A stretch of DNA of 42,521 bases from assembly GCA_910579305.1 (NCBI GenBank), contig CAJTTA010000014.1:1-42521 (forward strand), read 5' to 3'. A model generated the notes under the pieces. It was given only the letters and a program-made list of their open reading frames with translations. It was not told the origin of the DNA and made no database searches. Position numbers and translations under genes: made by a program. Below, one piece after another: positions 33,634 through 42,142 of this stretch (positions within the stretch are counted from its first letter, which is position 1; every line of letters begins with the position of its first letter). Source of the stretch: an uncultured Muribaculaceae bacterium (GTDB lineage Bacteria > Bacteroidota > Bacteroidia > Bacteroidales > Muribaculaceae).

Positions 33634-36600
33634 TTAATCGCGGTTGATGGAATATTGCTCTATTTCTGATGTAAGCCCCTCGTTGTTTGTGTCAGTCCAC
33701 TTGGGAGGAGTAATTTTCTCCTGCAGGTGCATGAAAGCTACAAACATAGCAGGCACTATGAATATCTGGAAAATCATGCCTATAAGCATACCGCCTACAG
33801 CTCCGGAACCGAGAGCGTGGTTGCCATTGGCACCGGCGCCTGATGCGAACATCATGGGTAGCAGGCCTATAATCATGGCAAGTGATGTCATGAGGATAGG
33901 ACGCAGACGTGCCAACGCTCCCTGCACGGCGGCCTTGGCTATGCTCATGCCTGTTTGACGGCGTTCGAGCGCAAATTCCACTATAAGAATAGCATTCTTG
34001 GCGAGAAGACCAATGAGCATGATTAGAGCGATCTGCAGATATATGTTATTGCTTATATCTGAAATCTTAGCGAATATGAACGTACCCATAAGGCCGAACG
34101 GCACAGAGAGAATTACGGCCCAGGGAAGGACGTAGCTTTCATATTGTGCGGCGAGCAGAAGATACACGAAGAGCAGTACGAGTGCAAATATATAGGCGGT
34201 AGAGCCGGAGGACTGGGTAGCCATCTCGCGAGTCATGCCGGAGAATTCATATCCGTAGCCAGTGGGCAGTGTCTGGGCTGCCACTTCTTGCACAGCCTTG
34301 ATGGCCTCTCCCTGCGACACGCCCGGCATGGGATTACCTGTCACGGATATGGCAGTGTACATATTGAACCTGTTGAGAGCGTCAGGTCCATATACCCTTG
34401 TGAGCTTTACAAAGTTGTCAATGGGAGCCATTGAGGCACCGTTACGCACTTTTATGCGTTTCAGCGTTTCGGGATTTACACGGGCATCCGTGGTGGCCTG
34501 CAGCATTACGCGGTAAAGCTTGCCGAACTTATTGAAGTTACTTATATACATGCCGCCGTAATAGCCTTGAAGAGTCTGTAATATCTGGCTCTGTGTGAGA
34601 CCTGCTTGCTTTACTTTTGCCACATCGATGTCTACCATATACATCGGGAAAGTGGGGTTGAATGTAGAGTAAGCCATCTGAATTTCAGGGCGTGCGTTCA
34701 GCGCTCCGATGAACTGCTGATAAATCTGGAAGAATTTATTGAGGTCGCCGCCTGTGCGATCCTGTAGCTGAACTTCAAAACCGTTTGTCACAGAGTAACC
34801 GGTGATCATGGGTGGCATGAAGAACATTACTCTTGCGCCGGGGCAGGCAAGCGCTGATTCCTGCATGAGTCTGCCGAGGATGGCCTCTGCGCTCTGGTCA
34901 GGACGCTGTCGTTCTTCCCATGGCTGGAGCTTGATGATGAAAGAGCCGTAGGTATTACCCTGGCCACCTATGAAGCTATAGCCTGTGATGGCTTGCCTGT
35001 CTTTGATCTCGGGGATGCTGCCACATATGGAGTCTACCTTATTCATTACTTCAAGTGTGCGCTCCATGGAGGTGGCCGGTGGCATATTAACAGCACCCAT
35101 TATTGTGCCGGTGTCTTCATTAGGCACAAGGGCGGAGGGGGTTGTCATCATGAGATAGCCCAGAATGCCCACGCATGCGGCCATAATGGCAAAGGCGCTG
35201 ACCTTGTGCTTGATGAAGAAATTGACATACTTGCCATATCCTCCAAGCAGGCGGTTGAAAGTCTTTTCAAAAGCATTGCGGAACCGTTTGCTGAAAAGTC
35301 CGCATATGCCGAGTATTGCCACGACTGATGCTATGCCAAGTGTGAGATAGTTTTCAGTGCTGTACCATCCGAGCACCATGAATGTTATCGCTGCCACAAG
35401 AAGCAGAGATGTTACGATGGGCGGGAAGTTGATGGCCAGCGACTTGCGATAGCGCTTCTTCACTGTGGAGAGCGCTTCGCCATAGGCTTCGCCCATCCTC
35501 TCCTTCAGGGTGCTCTCGGAGTTGTGAGGCTTAAGCAGAATAGCACACAAAGCAGGAGTGAGTGTCAATGCGTTTAGCGCAGATAGGCCGATTGCCATGG
35601 CCATGGTGAGGCCGAACTGACGGTAGAATACGCCCGAGGTGCCTCCCAGGAATGATACCGGGATAAACACGAGCATCATGACCAGTGTGATGGAGATAAG
35701 AGCCGAGGCTATCTCATTCATTGCATCTATCGATGCTTTACGTGCACTCTTATATCCATGATCGAGCTTGGCATGCACTGCTTCCACCACCACAATGGCA
35801 TCGTCCACCACAATGGCGATAGCGAGAACAAGAGCGGAGAGTGTGAGCAGATTTATGGAGAAGCCGAAGATGTAGAGCAGAGCGAATGTGCCTATGAGAG
35901 CCACAGGAATGGCGATCATAGGAATGATTGTTGAACGGAAATCTCCAAGGAACAGGAATACTACCAGGAACACCAGTACGAATGCCTCGATAAGGGTCTT
36001 GATCACCTCATGGATTGAAGCGAAGAGGAAGTCATTGACACTCATGATGGTCTGCAGTTTCAGTCCTTTGGGCAGACTCTTGCTCTGTTCTTCAATGATC
36101 TTCTGAATCTGGTCGATTACTTGTGTTGCGTTGGATCCGGCACTTTGGAATATGATGCCGGCCGTGCCGATGTGAGCATTGGTGGTGTTGGCAAAGCCAT
36201 ATGTGAGACGTCCTAATTCTATCTTTGCCACATCTCCAAGCCGCAGAATCTCTCCTTCGGGAGTGGCCCGGATTATGATGTTTTCAAATTCTTTGGCTTC
36301 TGACAGACGTCCTTTATACTTCATTGTATACTGGAAGCTTTGGTCACCCTGTTCGCCAAACTGGCCGGGGGCTGCTTCTATGTTTTGTTCGGCCAAAGCT
36401 GCCGTAACATCAGTGGGCATCAGGCTGTATTGGGCCATTACATCTGGCTTGAGCCATATGCGCATAGAGTAATCGGCACCGAATGCCATAGCGTCACCCA
36501 CGCCATATACACGCTTGATTTCCGGCAGGATGTTGATTGACATGTAGTTGTCGATAAACTCAGTGGTGTAGGTATCGCTTTCATCAAATAAGCTTATCAC

Positions 36601-37017
36601 CATGAGCATAGAGCTTTGGCGCTTTTGGGTGATTACACCTACCTGGGTCACCTCTGAAGGGAGGAAAGACTGTGCTTTTGCCACACGGTTCTGCACATCT
36701 ACGGCAGCCATGTCAGGGTCTGTGCCCTGCTTGAAGGTGACAGTGATATCGGCAGAACCGGAGTTGGTGGCGGAAGAAGTCATGTAATCCATGTTCTCGG
36801 CACCGTTGATCTGCTCTTCGATAGGAGCGATTACGGAGTTGAGCACTGTCTGTGCGTTGGCACCGGTATAGGATGTGGATACGCGTATGGTGGGAGGCGC
36901 GATATCGGGATATTGCTCGATGGGAAGCCCCACGAGGCCCAGCAAGCCGAATATCACTATGAAGATAGAGATAACGGTGGACAGTACCGGGCGGTTAATA
37001 AAATTGTCAAGCTTCAT
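33634..37017 (-). CDS. RND efflux pump inner-membrane transporter, HAE1/AcrB type
   Basis: A proton-driven exporter of hydrophobic or amphiphilic compounds, 1127 residues with twelve expected helices and two large periplasmic loops. It begins with the hallmark FINRPVLSTVISIFIVIFGLLGL (read in part). The proton-relay residues are visible: the Asp pair in LAIAIVVDDAIVVVEAV and the Lys in MLIGLLAKNAILIVEFALERR. The segment near 530-600 (YLTLGIASVVAILGICGLFSKRFRNAFEK) is longer than in AcrB, which adds to the length. It sits between the adaptor gene (100 bases upstream) and the TolC-like gene. Confidence 0.93.
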   Translation of the reverse strand: MKLDNFINRPVLSTVISIFIVIFGLLGLVGLPIEQYPDIAPPTIRVSTSYTGANAQTVLNSVIAPIEEQINGAENMDYMTSSATNSGSADITVTFKQGTDPDMAAVDVQNRVAKAQSFLPSEVTQVGVITQKRQSSMLMVISLFDESDTYTTEFIDNYMSINILPEIKRVYGVGDAMAFGADYSMRIWLKPDVMAQYSLMPTDVTAALAEQNIEAAPGQFGEQGDQSFQYTMKYKGRLSEAKEFENIIIRATPEGEILRLGDVAKIELGRLTYGFANTTNAHIGTAGIIFQSAGSNATQVIDQIQKIIEEQSKSLPKGLKLQTIMSVNDFLFASIHEVIKTLIEAFVLVFLVVFLFLGDFRSTIIPMIAIPVALIGTFALLYIFGFSINLLTLSALVLAIAIVVDDAIVVVEAVHAKLDHGYKSARKASIDAMNEIASALISITLVMMLVFIPVSFLGGTSGVFYRQFGLTMAMAIGLSALNALTLTPALCAILLKPHNSESTLKERMGEAYGEALSTVKKRYRKSLAINFPPIVTSLLLVAAITFMVLGWYSTENYLTLGIASVVAILGICGLFSKRFRNAFEKTFNRLLGGYGKYVNFFIKHKVSAFAIMAACVGILGYLMMTTPSALVPNEDTGTIMGAVNMPPATSMERTLEVMNKVDSICGSIPEIKDRQAITGYSFIGGQGNTYGSFIIKLQPWEERQRPDQSAEAILGRLMQESALACPGARVMFFMPPMITGYSVTNGFEVQLQDRTGGDLNKFFQIYQQFIGALNARPEIQMAYSTFNPTFPMYMVDIDVAKVKQAGLTQSQILQTLQGYYGGMYISNFNKFGKLYRVMLQATTDARVNPETLKRIKVRNGASMAPIDNFVKLTRVYGPDALNRFNMYTAISVTGNPMPGVSQGEAIKAVQEVAAQTLPTGYGYEFSGMTREMATQSSGSTAYIFALVLLFVYLLLAAQYESYVLPWAVILSVPFGLMGTFIFAKISDISNNIYLQIALIMLIGLLAKNAILIVEFALERRQTGMSIAKAAVQGALARLRPILMTSLAMIIGLLPMMFASGAGANGNHALGSGAVGGMLIGMIFQIFIVPAMFVAFMHLQEKITPPKWTDTNNEGLTSEIEQYSINRD

Positions 37018-37046
37018 AATCTTATTACTTCTTGATCAGATGAAAT

Positions 37047-37107
37047 CCTTATAAGCAACGGCTGATGCTGTACGGATATAGCCTGTCTTTTTCTGTTGCT
37101 TATAGGG
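37047..37107 (-). other. Long hairpin between adaptor and pump genes
   Basis: TATAAGCAAC at 37050-37059 pairs perfectly with GTTGCTTATA at 37095-37104, extended by three more pairs (one wobble) to 37047-37107. Inside, GGCT at 37060-37063 can pair with AGCC. The loop is pyrimidine-rich. It occupies most of the 100-base gap in the operon and might set the adaptor-to-pump ratio (inference). Confidence 0.45.
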
Positions 37108-37117
37108 CATTTGTTTT

Positions 37118-38278
37118 TTATTTCTTGGGCTTTATCTGCATGCCGTCTTTGGCAGAAATACCCACACCTTCTATAAGCACGGTCTGTCCGGGCTTAATGC
37201 CAGAGGTGATTATATAGTTCTTTCCATCATCATTGGGGTTGACAGTGATGGGTGTCTGTGTGAGCTTGCCGCTGTCATCTACGATAAAGCAGTATTTAAG
37301 GCCTTGAATTTCAAATGTAGATGCTTGTGGAATGCTAATTACGTCACGCATGGCATTGGGTATCATCACCTTGCCTGTGGCACCGGAGCGCAGTACGCCA
37401 TCGGGGTTGGCAAATGATGCCTTGGCTGTTGCCGAGCCTGTGGATGTGTCGAGCACGCCGCTGATACTTATAATTTTTCCCTGTATGGGATATATTGTGC
37501 CGTCAGCGAGCTGCAATTGCACCGGAGGCATAGCTGCCAGAGCTTGTTCTACCGATGACTTGCCATCGCCTGTGAAAGAAAGGAGCTCTTGCTCAGTGAA
37601 AGAGAAGTAAGCCTGCATGTCTCCGCTGGAGGAAAGCACCGTGAGAAGAGTCTGCGGGCTTACAAGTGCACCTTCTTTGAAATCAATAGTACCGATTATG
37701 CCGCTCTCAGGAGCCCGCACTACGGAATAGCTCAGGTTTTTCTCGGCAGTGGTAAGAGATGCCTGAGCAGCCTTCACGCTTGCCTGCGCCTGGCCGAGCT
37801 GCGCCTTGGCGGCATTAAGAGCGTCGACAGAAGTCTGATAAGCAGAGGCGCTGATTATGTTCTGGTCTTTCAGAAGCTTATTATTGGCGGCATTGGTCTG
37901 AGCCGTATTGACATTAGCCTGCGCCACTTGCACGCTTGCCTGCGCCTGCAATACCTGGGATTTGGCGGCAGACACTGCTGCCTGAAGTGATACCTGGTCT
38001 ATGGTGAAAAGCACTTGACCGGCTGTTACGTGCTGGCCTTCAGTGACATTGACATTTGTGAGGAATCCAGTGATCTGAGGACGTATTTCCACATCATTGC
38101 GGCCGTGAAGAGTGGCAGGATAGGAAGTGTAGAGAGTGGCATCGGAGGTGCCCACAGTCATAACGGCGAGTTCCGGAAGCTGTGCTTGCTGCTGATCGGC
38201 TTGTTTGGAACATGAGGCCATCATGATTGCGCATACTGATATGCCCGCGGCCTGCTTCAATAAATGTAACTTATTCAT
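37118..38278 (-). CDS. RND efflux periplasmic adaptor lipoprotein, AcrA/MexA type
   Basis: Membrane-fusion protein linking pump and duct, 386 residues. The lipobox MMASC places the lipid on C23. A lipoyl-like half (GRNDVEIRPQITGFLTNVNVTEGQHVTAGQVLFTID in part) is followed by an alanine- and glutamine-rich coiled-coil hairpin (about 95-165). A second lipoyl half (LSYSVVRAPESGIIGTIDFKEGALV) and a beta-barrel domain complete it. It is the first gene of the operon, with a -7 box and a 22-bp dyad just upstream. Confidence 0.92.
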   Translation of the reverse strand: MNKLHLLKQAAGISVCAIMMASCSKQADQQQAQLPELAVMTVGTSDATLYTSYPATLHGRNDVEIRPQITGFLTNVNVTEGQHVTAGQVLFTIDQVSLQAAVSAAKSQVLQAQASVQVAQANVNTAQTNAANNKLLKDQNIISASAYQTSVDALNAAKAQLGQAQASVKAAQASLTTAEKNLSYSVVRAPESGIIGTIDFKEGALVSPQTLLTVLSSSGDMQAYFSFTEQELLSFTGDGKSSVEQALAAMPPVQLQLADGTIYPIQGKIISISGVLDTSTGSATAKASFANPDGVLRSGATGKVMIPNAMRDVISIPQASTFEIQGLKYCFIVDDSGKLTQTPITVNPNDDGKNYIITSGIKPGQTVLIEGVGISAKDGMQIKPKK

Positions 38279-38325
38279 TTTGCACTAAATATATGTGTGT
38301 CTTGAGGATTATAATCTCTTGTAGG

Positions 38326-38347
38326 ATTCAGGCATGGATGCCTGAAT
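38326..38347. promoter_or_regulatory. Candidate operator of the efflux operon
   Basis: A perfect inverted repeat with arms ATTCAGGCAT (38326-38335) and ATGCCTGAAT (38338-38347) separated by GG. It lies 13 bases downstream of the minus-strand -7 box and about 48 bases before the adaptor ATG. Size and symmetry fit a dimeric repressor site. No regulator gene is present in the window. A leader hairpin is the alternative. Confidence 0.5.
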
Positions 38348-38360
38348 ATAAAAAGCGATG

Positions 38361-38368
38361 CAAAGTTA
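38361..38368 (-). promoter_or_regulatory. Promoter -7 box of the RND efflux operon
   Basis: TAACTTTG on the minus strand matches TAnnTTTG. No clear TTG lies at the -33 position; CTTTAG is the nearest T-rich element. The leader to the adaptor ATG at 38278 would be about 78 bases and would include the 22-bp dyad. Confidence 0.55.
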
Positions 38369-38485
38369 CTAAAAATGTTCTAAAGCATGTATTCTTTCAT
38401 CGGAATATGTTATGCGGTTTTCCGTAATTGAATAATTGTTGCGAAAAAAAGAACAATAACTGTAGAGTAATACCTATATAATAAT

Positions 38486-38537
38486 AGGCGAGGGCAGCGG
38501 TAGATTGCTATATTTGAGCAATGCCGTGCCCACGCCT
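38486..38537 (-). terminator. Structured hairpin after clpB
   Basis: Paired segments nest in order: AGGCG/CGCCT, GGGCA/TGCCC, CGG/CCG and ATTGCT/AGCAAT around the loop ATATTTG, with small bulges. It begins 24 bases past the clpB stop on the minus strand and is followed by an AT-rich stretch rather than a pure T-run. It is probably the clpB terminator. The remaining bases of 38279-38561 show no gene. Confidence 0.55.
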
Positions 38538-38561
38538 GTTATCGGGAATACTTGTATGTCA

Positions 38562-41150
38562 TCAGTTTCTGAACACTAATGTGTCATCATCGCGATCAAT
38601 AACTATAGGATGCTCCCTGTTTACTTTTTGAGCAAGTATATCTTTTGACAACTGATTGAGCACCATGCGCTGAATAGTGCGTTTTACAGGTCGGGCACCA
38701 AATTCAGGATCATAGCCGTCTTCGGCAAGTAACCCGAGTGCAGCCTCTGTCACTTCAAGGCTTACACCATTGGAGGCAAGCATCTTTCTCACAGCATTGA
38801 CCTGAAGAGTCACAATCTCCTGAATCTCTTTTTTGTCAAGAGGTGTGAACATCACGACTTCATCAATACGATTGAGGAATTCCGGGCGGATAGACTGCTT
38901 TAACATATCCATGACATCCTGCTTGGTGCGCTCAATTGTCTCTTCACGGTTCTCATCGGTCATCTTTGAGAAATTCTCGCGGATCAGAGGCGACCCCATG
39001 TTGGAAGTCATTATTATGATAGTATTCTTGAAGTTGATGAAACGTCCTTTATTGTCAGTAAGACGACCGTCATCAAGCACTTGCAGAAGTATATTGAATA
39101 CATCGGGATTAGCTTTCTCGATTTCATCGAAGAGTACGACGCTATACGGTTTACGCCTTACAGCCTCAGTGAGCTGCCCACCTTCTTCATATCCTACGTA
39201 TCCCGGAGGCGCTCCTACAAGACGGCTCACAGAATGCTTCTCCATGTATTCACTCATATCAATGCGGGTCATCATGTCCTCATCATCAAACAGATATTCG
39301 GCCAAGGCTTTTGCAAGCTCCGTCTTGCCTACGCCCGTTGTGCCAAGGAAAATGAAGCTGCCTATGGGGCGGCGAGGATCATTAAGCCCTGCGCGGCTAC
39401 GCCTTACAGCATCACTCACGGCGCGTATGGCGTCATCCTGTCCTATCACACGTCGGTGCAGCTCTTCTTCCAAATGCAGAAGCTTCTCTTTCTCGCTCTG
39501 GGCCATTTTCTGTACAGGTATGCCAGTCCACCTGCTCACAATTTCCGCAATATCCTCGGCATCCACTTCCTCCTTTATCATTGCACCCTCGCCCTGAAGC
39601 AGCCTGAGACGCTCCTGTATCTCGGCATTTTCCGTCTCTTTCTGCTTTATGCGTGAATACCTTATCTCCGCAACCTTGGCATAATCGCCTTCCCGCTCTG
39701 CGCGGTCAGCTTCTATCTGAAGCTCCTGAATATCAATCTTATTCTGCTGAATCTTGTTGATTTCAGTTTTCTCTGCACTCCATTTGGCCTTCAGGCTCTT
39801 TGCCGTGTCGCGAAGATTGGCCAAATCCTCATCTATCTGCTTGAGCCGATATTCATCATTTTCTCGCTTAAGGGCTTCGCGCTCAATTTCCAGCTGTTTA
39901 ATGCGTCGGGAGGCATCATCCAGAGCCTGAGGCATGGAATCCATTTCAAGACGTAACTTAGAGGCGGCCTCATCAATAAGGTCGATAGCTTTGTCCGGAA
40001 GAAAACGATCGGTGATATATCTCACAGATAGCTGCACGGCTGCAATGATGGCCTCATCCTTGATGCGTACCTTATGGTGATTTTCGTATCGCTCCTTAAG
40101 ACCGCGCAATATCGAAATGGCTGCCAACTCATCCGGCTCATCTACCATTACTTTCTGAAAGCGGCGTTCAAGAGCCTTGTCTTTTTCAAAATATTTCTGA
40201 TATTCATCAAGCGTAGTTGCGCCGATGGAGTGTAATTCGCCACGTGCCAGCGCCGGCTTAAGAATATTGGCGGCATCCATCGCACCCTCACCTTTGCCTG
40301 CTCCTACAAGAGTGTGTATCTCATCAATAAAGAGGATAATCTCTCCGTCGCTTTGTGTGACTTCATTGACAATAGCCTTAAGGCGTTCTTCAAATTCCCC
40401 CTTGTACTTGGCTCCGGCCACCAGAGCACCCATGTCAAGAGAATAAATCTGCTTGCTCCTGAGGTTCTCAGGCACATCTCCGCGCACAATACGCTGAGCC
40501 AGTCCCTCGGCAATTGCTGTCTTGCCTGTGCCTGGCTCGCCCACAAGCATCGGATTATTTTTTGTGCGTCGGGAAAGAATCTGCAACACGCGCCTGATTT
40601 CTTCATCTCGACCGATCACCGGATCAAGCTTTCCGTTTCTGGCGCGATCATTGAGATTTATAGCATATTTCGACAGACTCTGATAGCTCTCTTCAGCGCT
40701 TTGGCCAGTCACCTTTTGTCCACGTCTCAATTCATCAATAGCAGCTTGCAGACCTTTTTCAGCGACCCCAAAGTCCTTTAGAATCTGTGACGCCTTGCAC
40801 TTAGTGAGCAGAATGCCCATGAGCATAGCCTCGACACTTACATACTCATCACCTTGCTTCTTGCTGTAATCCACACTCTTCTGAAGCGCCTCATTGCTCT
40901 CGCGGGAAAGAGAGACATCCGTCCCCGATACTTTTGGCAAAGACGCAATTTCGCGGTCTACAGCCTGCAATAGAGCCTGCTGCGTGACCCCAAGCTTTTG
41001 GAAAACAAAGTTGAGAATAGTCTCGCTTTCAAGAGAAATGGCTTTAAGCAGATGTGCCGGTTCAATCAGCTGCTGGCCGGCAGAGCGTGTAAGCTCAATA
41101 GCTTTCTGCACCACTTCCTGACTCTTAATAGTGAAATTATTGAAATTCAT
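38562..41150 (-). CDS. clpB: ATP-dependent disaggregase ClpB
   Basis: Hsp104-type chaperone that works with DnaK to rescue aggregated proteins in the cytoplasm; 862 residues, the usual length. In order: the N-terminal repeat domain (FTIKSQEVVQKAIELT), the first AAA+ module with Walker A GEPGTGKT (near 200) and IILFIDEIHTLVGAG, and the middle coiled coil (about 405-530, rich in KRENDEYRLKQI-type heptads). The second AAA+ module follows, with GTTGVGKT (near 605), GYVGYEEGGQLTEAVRR and GARPVKRTIQRMV. The ATG at 41150 starts MNFNNFTIKSQE. A near-match to the -7 box, GATTTTTG, lies at 41195-41188 on the minus strand. Confidence 0.96.
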   Translation of the reverse strand: MNFNNFTIKSQEVVQKAIELTRSAGQQLIEPAHLLKAISLESETILNFVFQKLGVTQQALLQAVDREIASLPKVSGTDVSLSRESNEALQKSVDYSKKQGDEYVSVEAMLMGILLTKCKASQILKDFGVAEKGLQAAIDELRRGQKVTGQSAEESYQSLSKYAINLNDRARNGKLDPVIGRDEEIRRVLQILSRRTKNNPMLVGEPGTGKTAIAEGLAQRIVRGDVPENLRSKQIYSLDMGALVAGAKYKGEFEERLKAIVNEVTQSDGEIILFIDEIHTLVGAGKGEGAMDAANILKPALARGELHSIGATTLDEYQKYFEKDKALERRFQKVMVDEPDELAAISILRGLKERYENHHKVRIKDEAIIAAVQLSVRYITDRFLPDKAIDLIDEAASKLRLEMDSMPQALDDASRRIKQLEIEREALKRENDEYRLKQIDEDLANLRDTAKSLKAKWSAEKTEINKIQQNKIDIQELQIEADRAEREGDYAKVAEIRYSRIKQKETENAEIQERLRLLQGEGAMIKEEVDAEDIAEIVSRWTGIPVQKMAQSEKEKLLHLEEELHRRVIGQDDAIRAVSDAVRRSRAGLNDPRRPIGSFIFLGTTGVGKTELAKALAEYLFDDEDMMTRIDMSEYMEKHSVSRLVGAPPGYVGYEEGGQLTEAVRRKPYSVVLFDEIEKANPDVFNILLQVLDDGRLTDNKGRFINFKNTIIIMTSNMGSPLIRENFSKMTDENREETIERTKQDVMDMLKQSIRPEFLNRIDEVVMFTPLDKKEIQEIVTLQVNAVRKMLASNGVSLEVTEAALGLLAEDGYDPEFGARPVKRTIQRMVLNQLSKDILAQKVNREHPIVIDRDDDTLVFRN

Positions 41151-41317
41151 ATCGTAGAAATATTGATGTTTCTCATAGAAGGCGGTACAAAAATCTCGCC
41201 TGAATTATTAAATTAACTAAAATCTTAACACATTAAATGATAAAAAAGTTTTCCATAAATGGTAAATATCTGAGATTATGGTGGTTATAAAAATATTTCA
41301 AAAAAAGTGATAAAAAA

Positions 41318-41349
41318 TTTGGTGGGATAAAAAAAAGTGCCTAACTTTG
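41318..41349 (+). promoter_or_regulatory. Promoter of the tRNA-tmRNA cluster
   Basis: TTTG at 41318-41321, then exactly 20 bases, then TAACTTTG at 41342-41349: the best full match to the Bacteroidetes promoter in the window. The transcript would begin about 40 bases before tRNA-Gln. An ACGAG/CTCGT hairpin lies in the leader (41359-41377). Confidence 0.75.
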
Positions 41350-41393
41350 CACTCGCAAACGAGAGATAACAACTCGTGAGCACATCGACACAA

Positions 41394-41464
41394 TGTCTTA
41401 TGGTGTAATGGTAGCACATCGGATTCTGGTTCCGCTAGTGAGGGTTCGAGTCCTTCTAAGACAA
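41394..41464 (+). tRNA. tRNA-Gln (anticodon CTG)
   Basis: The cloverleaf folds with acceptor arms TGTCTTA and TAAGACA, D-stem GTG/CAC, anticodon loop TTCTGGT (CTG in the centre, reading CAG) and T-arm with GGTTCGAGTCC. The first pair of the anticodon stem is a T-C mismatch. CCA is not encoded and the discriminator base is A. Confidence 0.9.
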
Positions 41465-41471
41465 CAAAGAG

Positions 41472-41507
41472 AAGCCTCAGGGTAGTACCCCTACGAGGCT
41501 TTCTTTA
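41472..41507 (+). terminator. Intrinsic terminator between the two tRNAs
   Basis: AAGCCTC at 41472-41478 pairs with GAGGCTT at 41495-41501, with an inner GGGTA/TACCC hairpin, and is followed by TTCTTT. It would stop or attenuate transcripts after tRNA-Gln. No clear new promoter follows before tRNA-Gly, so some read-through is likely. Confidence 0.65.
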
Positions 41508-41555
41508 GCTATATCTTCCAACGTTTCAGCGATGAGGCCGGGGGAGGATGAAAAG

Positions 41556-41628
41556 GCGGCAATAGCTCAGTTGGTAGAGCATCAGCTTCCCAAGCTGAGG
41601 GTCGCGAGTTCGAGCCTCGTTTGCCGCT
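41556..41628 (+). tRNA. tRNA-Gly (anticodon CCC)
   Basis: Acceptor arms GCGGCAA and TTGCCGC, D-arm GCTC/GAGC, anticodon stem TCAGC/GCTGA with loop TTCCCAA (CCC, reading GGG), T-arm GCGAG/CTCGT around TTCGAGC. The discriminator is T, usual for bacterial glycine tRNAs. CCA is not encoded. Confidence 0.92.
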
Positions 41629-41667
41629 CAAGATTGCTGACGCACAGTAGCGATGCAACCATCACCC

Positions 41668-42068
41668 GGGGGTGATCGGCTTTGACAGCGTGAAGAAGCG
41701 AAGAGCAAGCATGCAGAGCGTTGGCACGGACGCTCTTAAATATCTCAGTGTCGAACTATAACTGGCGAAAATAACAACTACGCTCTCGCTGCTTAAACCG
41801 AAGTATAGTAAGTTTGCTTAATCTGCCCCAAAGAGAGGGCAGACGAGACATCACCCCATTGCCCCGTTCCGAGACGTTTGGATAAGGTGGTGCTAATGAA
41901 ATCGGAAATAGGTCTCTCACATCCTCGATGAGAGGCTGAATCACAGAGGATAGGTCATAAGTTGGTAGCCGCAAGCCTGCTTATGGATGAAAATTAAGTT
42001 GATGGCTAAGCATGTAGAAACCTCTTTGGTTCCGCGTTTGGACGAGGGTTCAATCCCCTCCACCTCCA
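41668..42068 (+). ncRNA. ssrA: Transfer-messenger RNA (tmRNA)
   Basis: Rescues stalled ribosomes with SmpB. The tRNA-like ends pair as GGGGGTG (41668-41674) with CACCTCC (42061-42067) and one wobble, then discriminator A. CCA is not encoded. The T-arm is GAGGG-TTCAATC-CCCTC. The tag reading frame at 41764-41796 encodes GENNNYALAA and a TAA stop. Bacteroidales tags are known as GENNYALAA-like, so one extra Asn is present here. The length of 401 bases is normal. It is 39 bases after tRNA-Gly with no visible promoter of its own. Confidence 0.95.
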
Positions 42069-42105
42069 CTATGTACTACCGAACTAATTCGGACTTAACG
42101 AGACA

Positions 42106-42142
42106 AACCTCGGACTATCAAGTAGTTCCGGGGTTTTCTTTT
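42106..42142 (+). terminator. Terminator of ssrA
   Basis: AACCTCGGACTA at 42106-42117 pairs with 42123-42135 (one bulged T, one wobble) and is followed by TTCTTTT. A smaller CCGAA/TTCGG hairpin precedes it at 42079-42092. Confidence 0.85.

Noticed and set aside
38833..39597. 254-codon open frame on the plus strand
   Set aside because: Antisense to clpB, Ser-rich and without domain features, so treated as a shadow.
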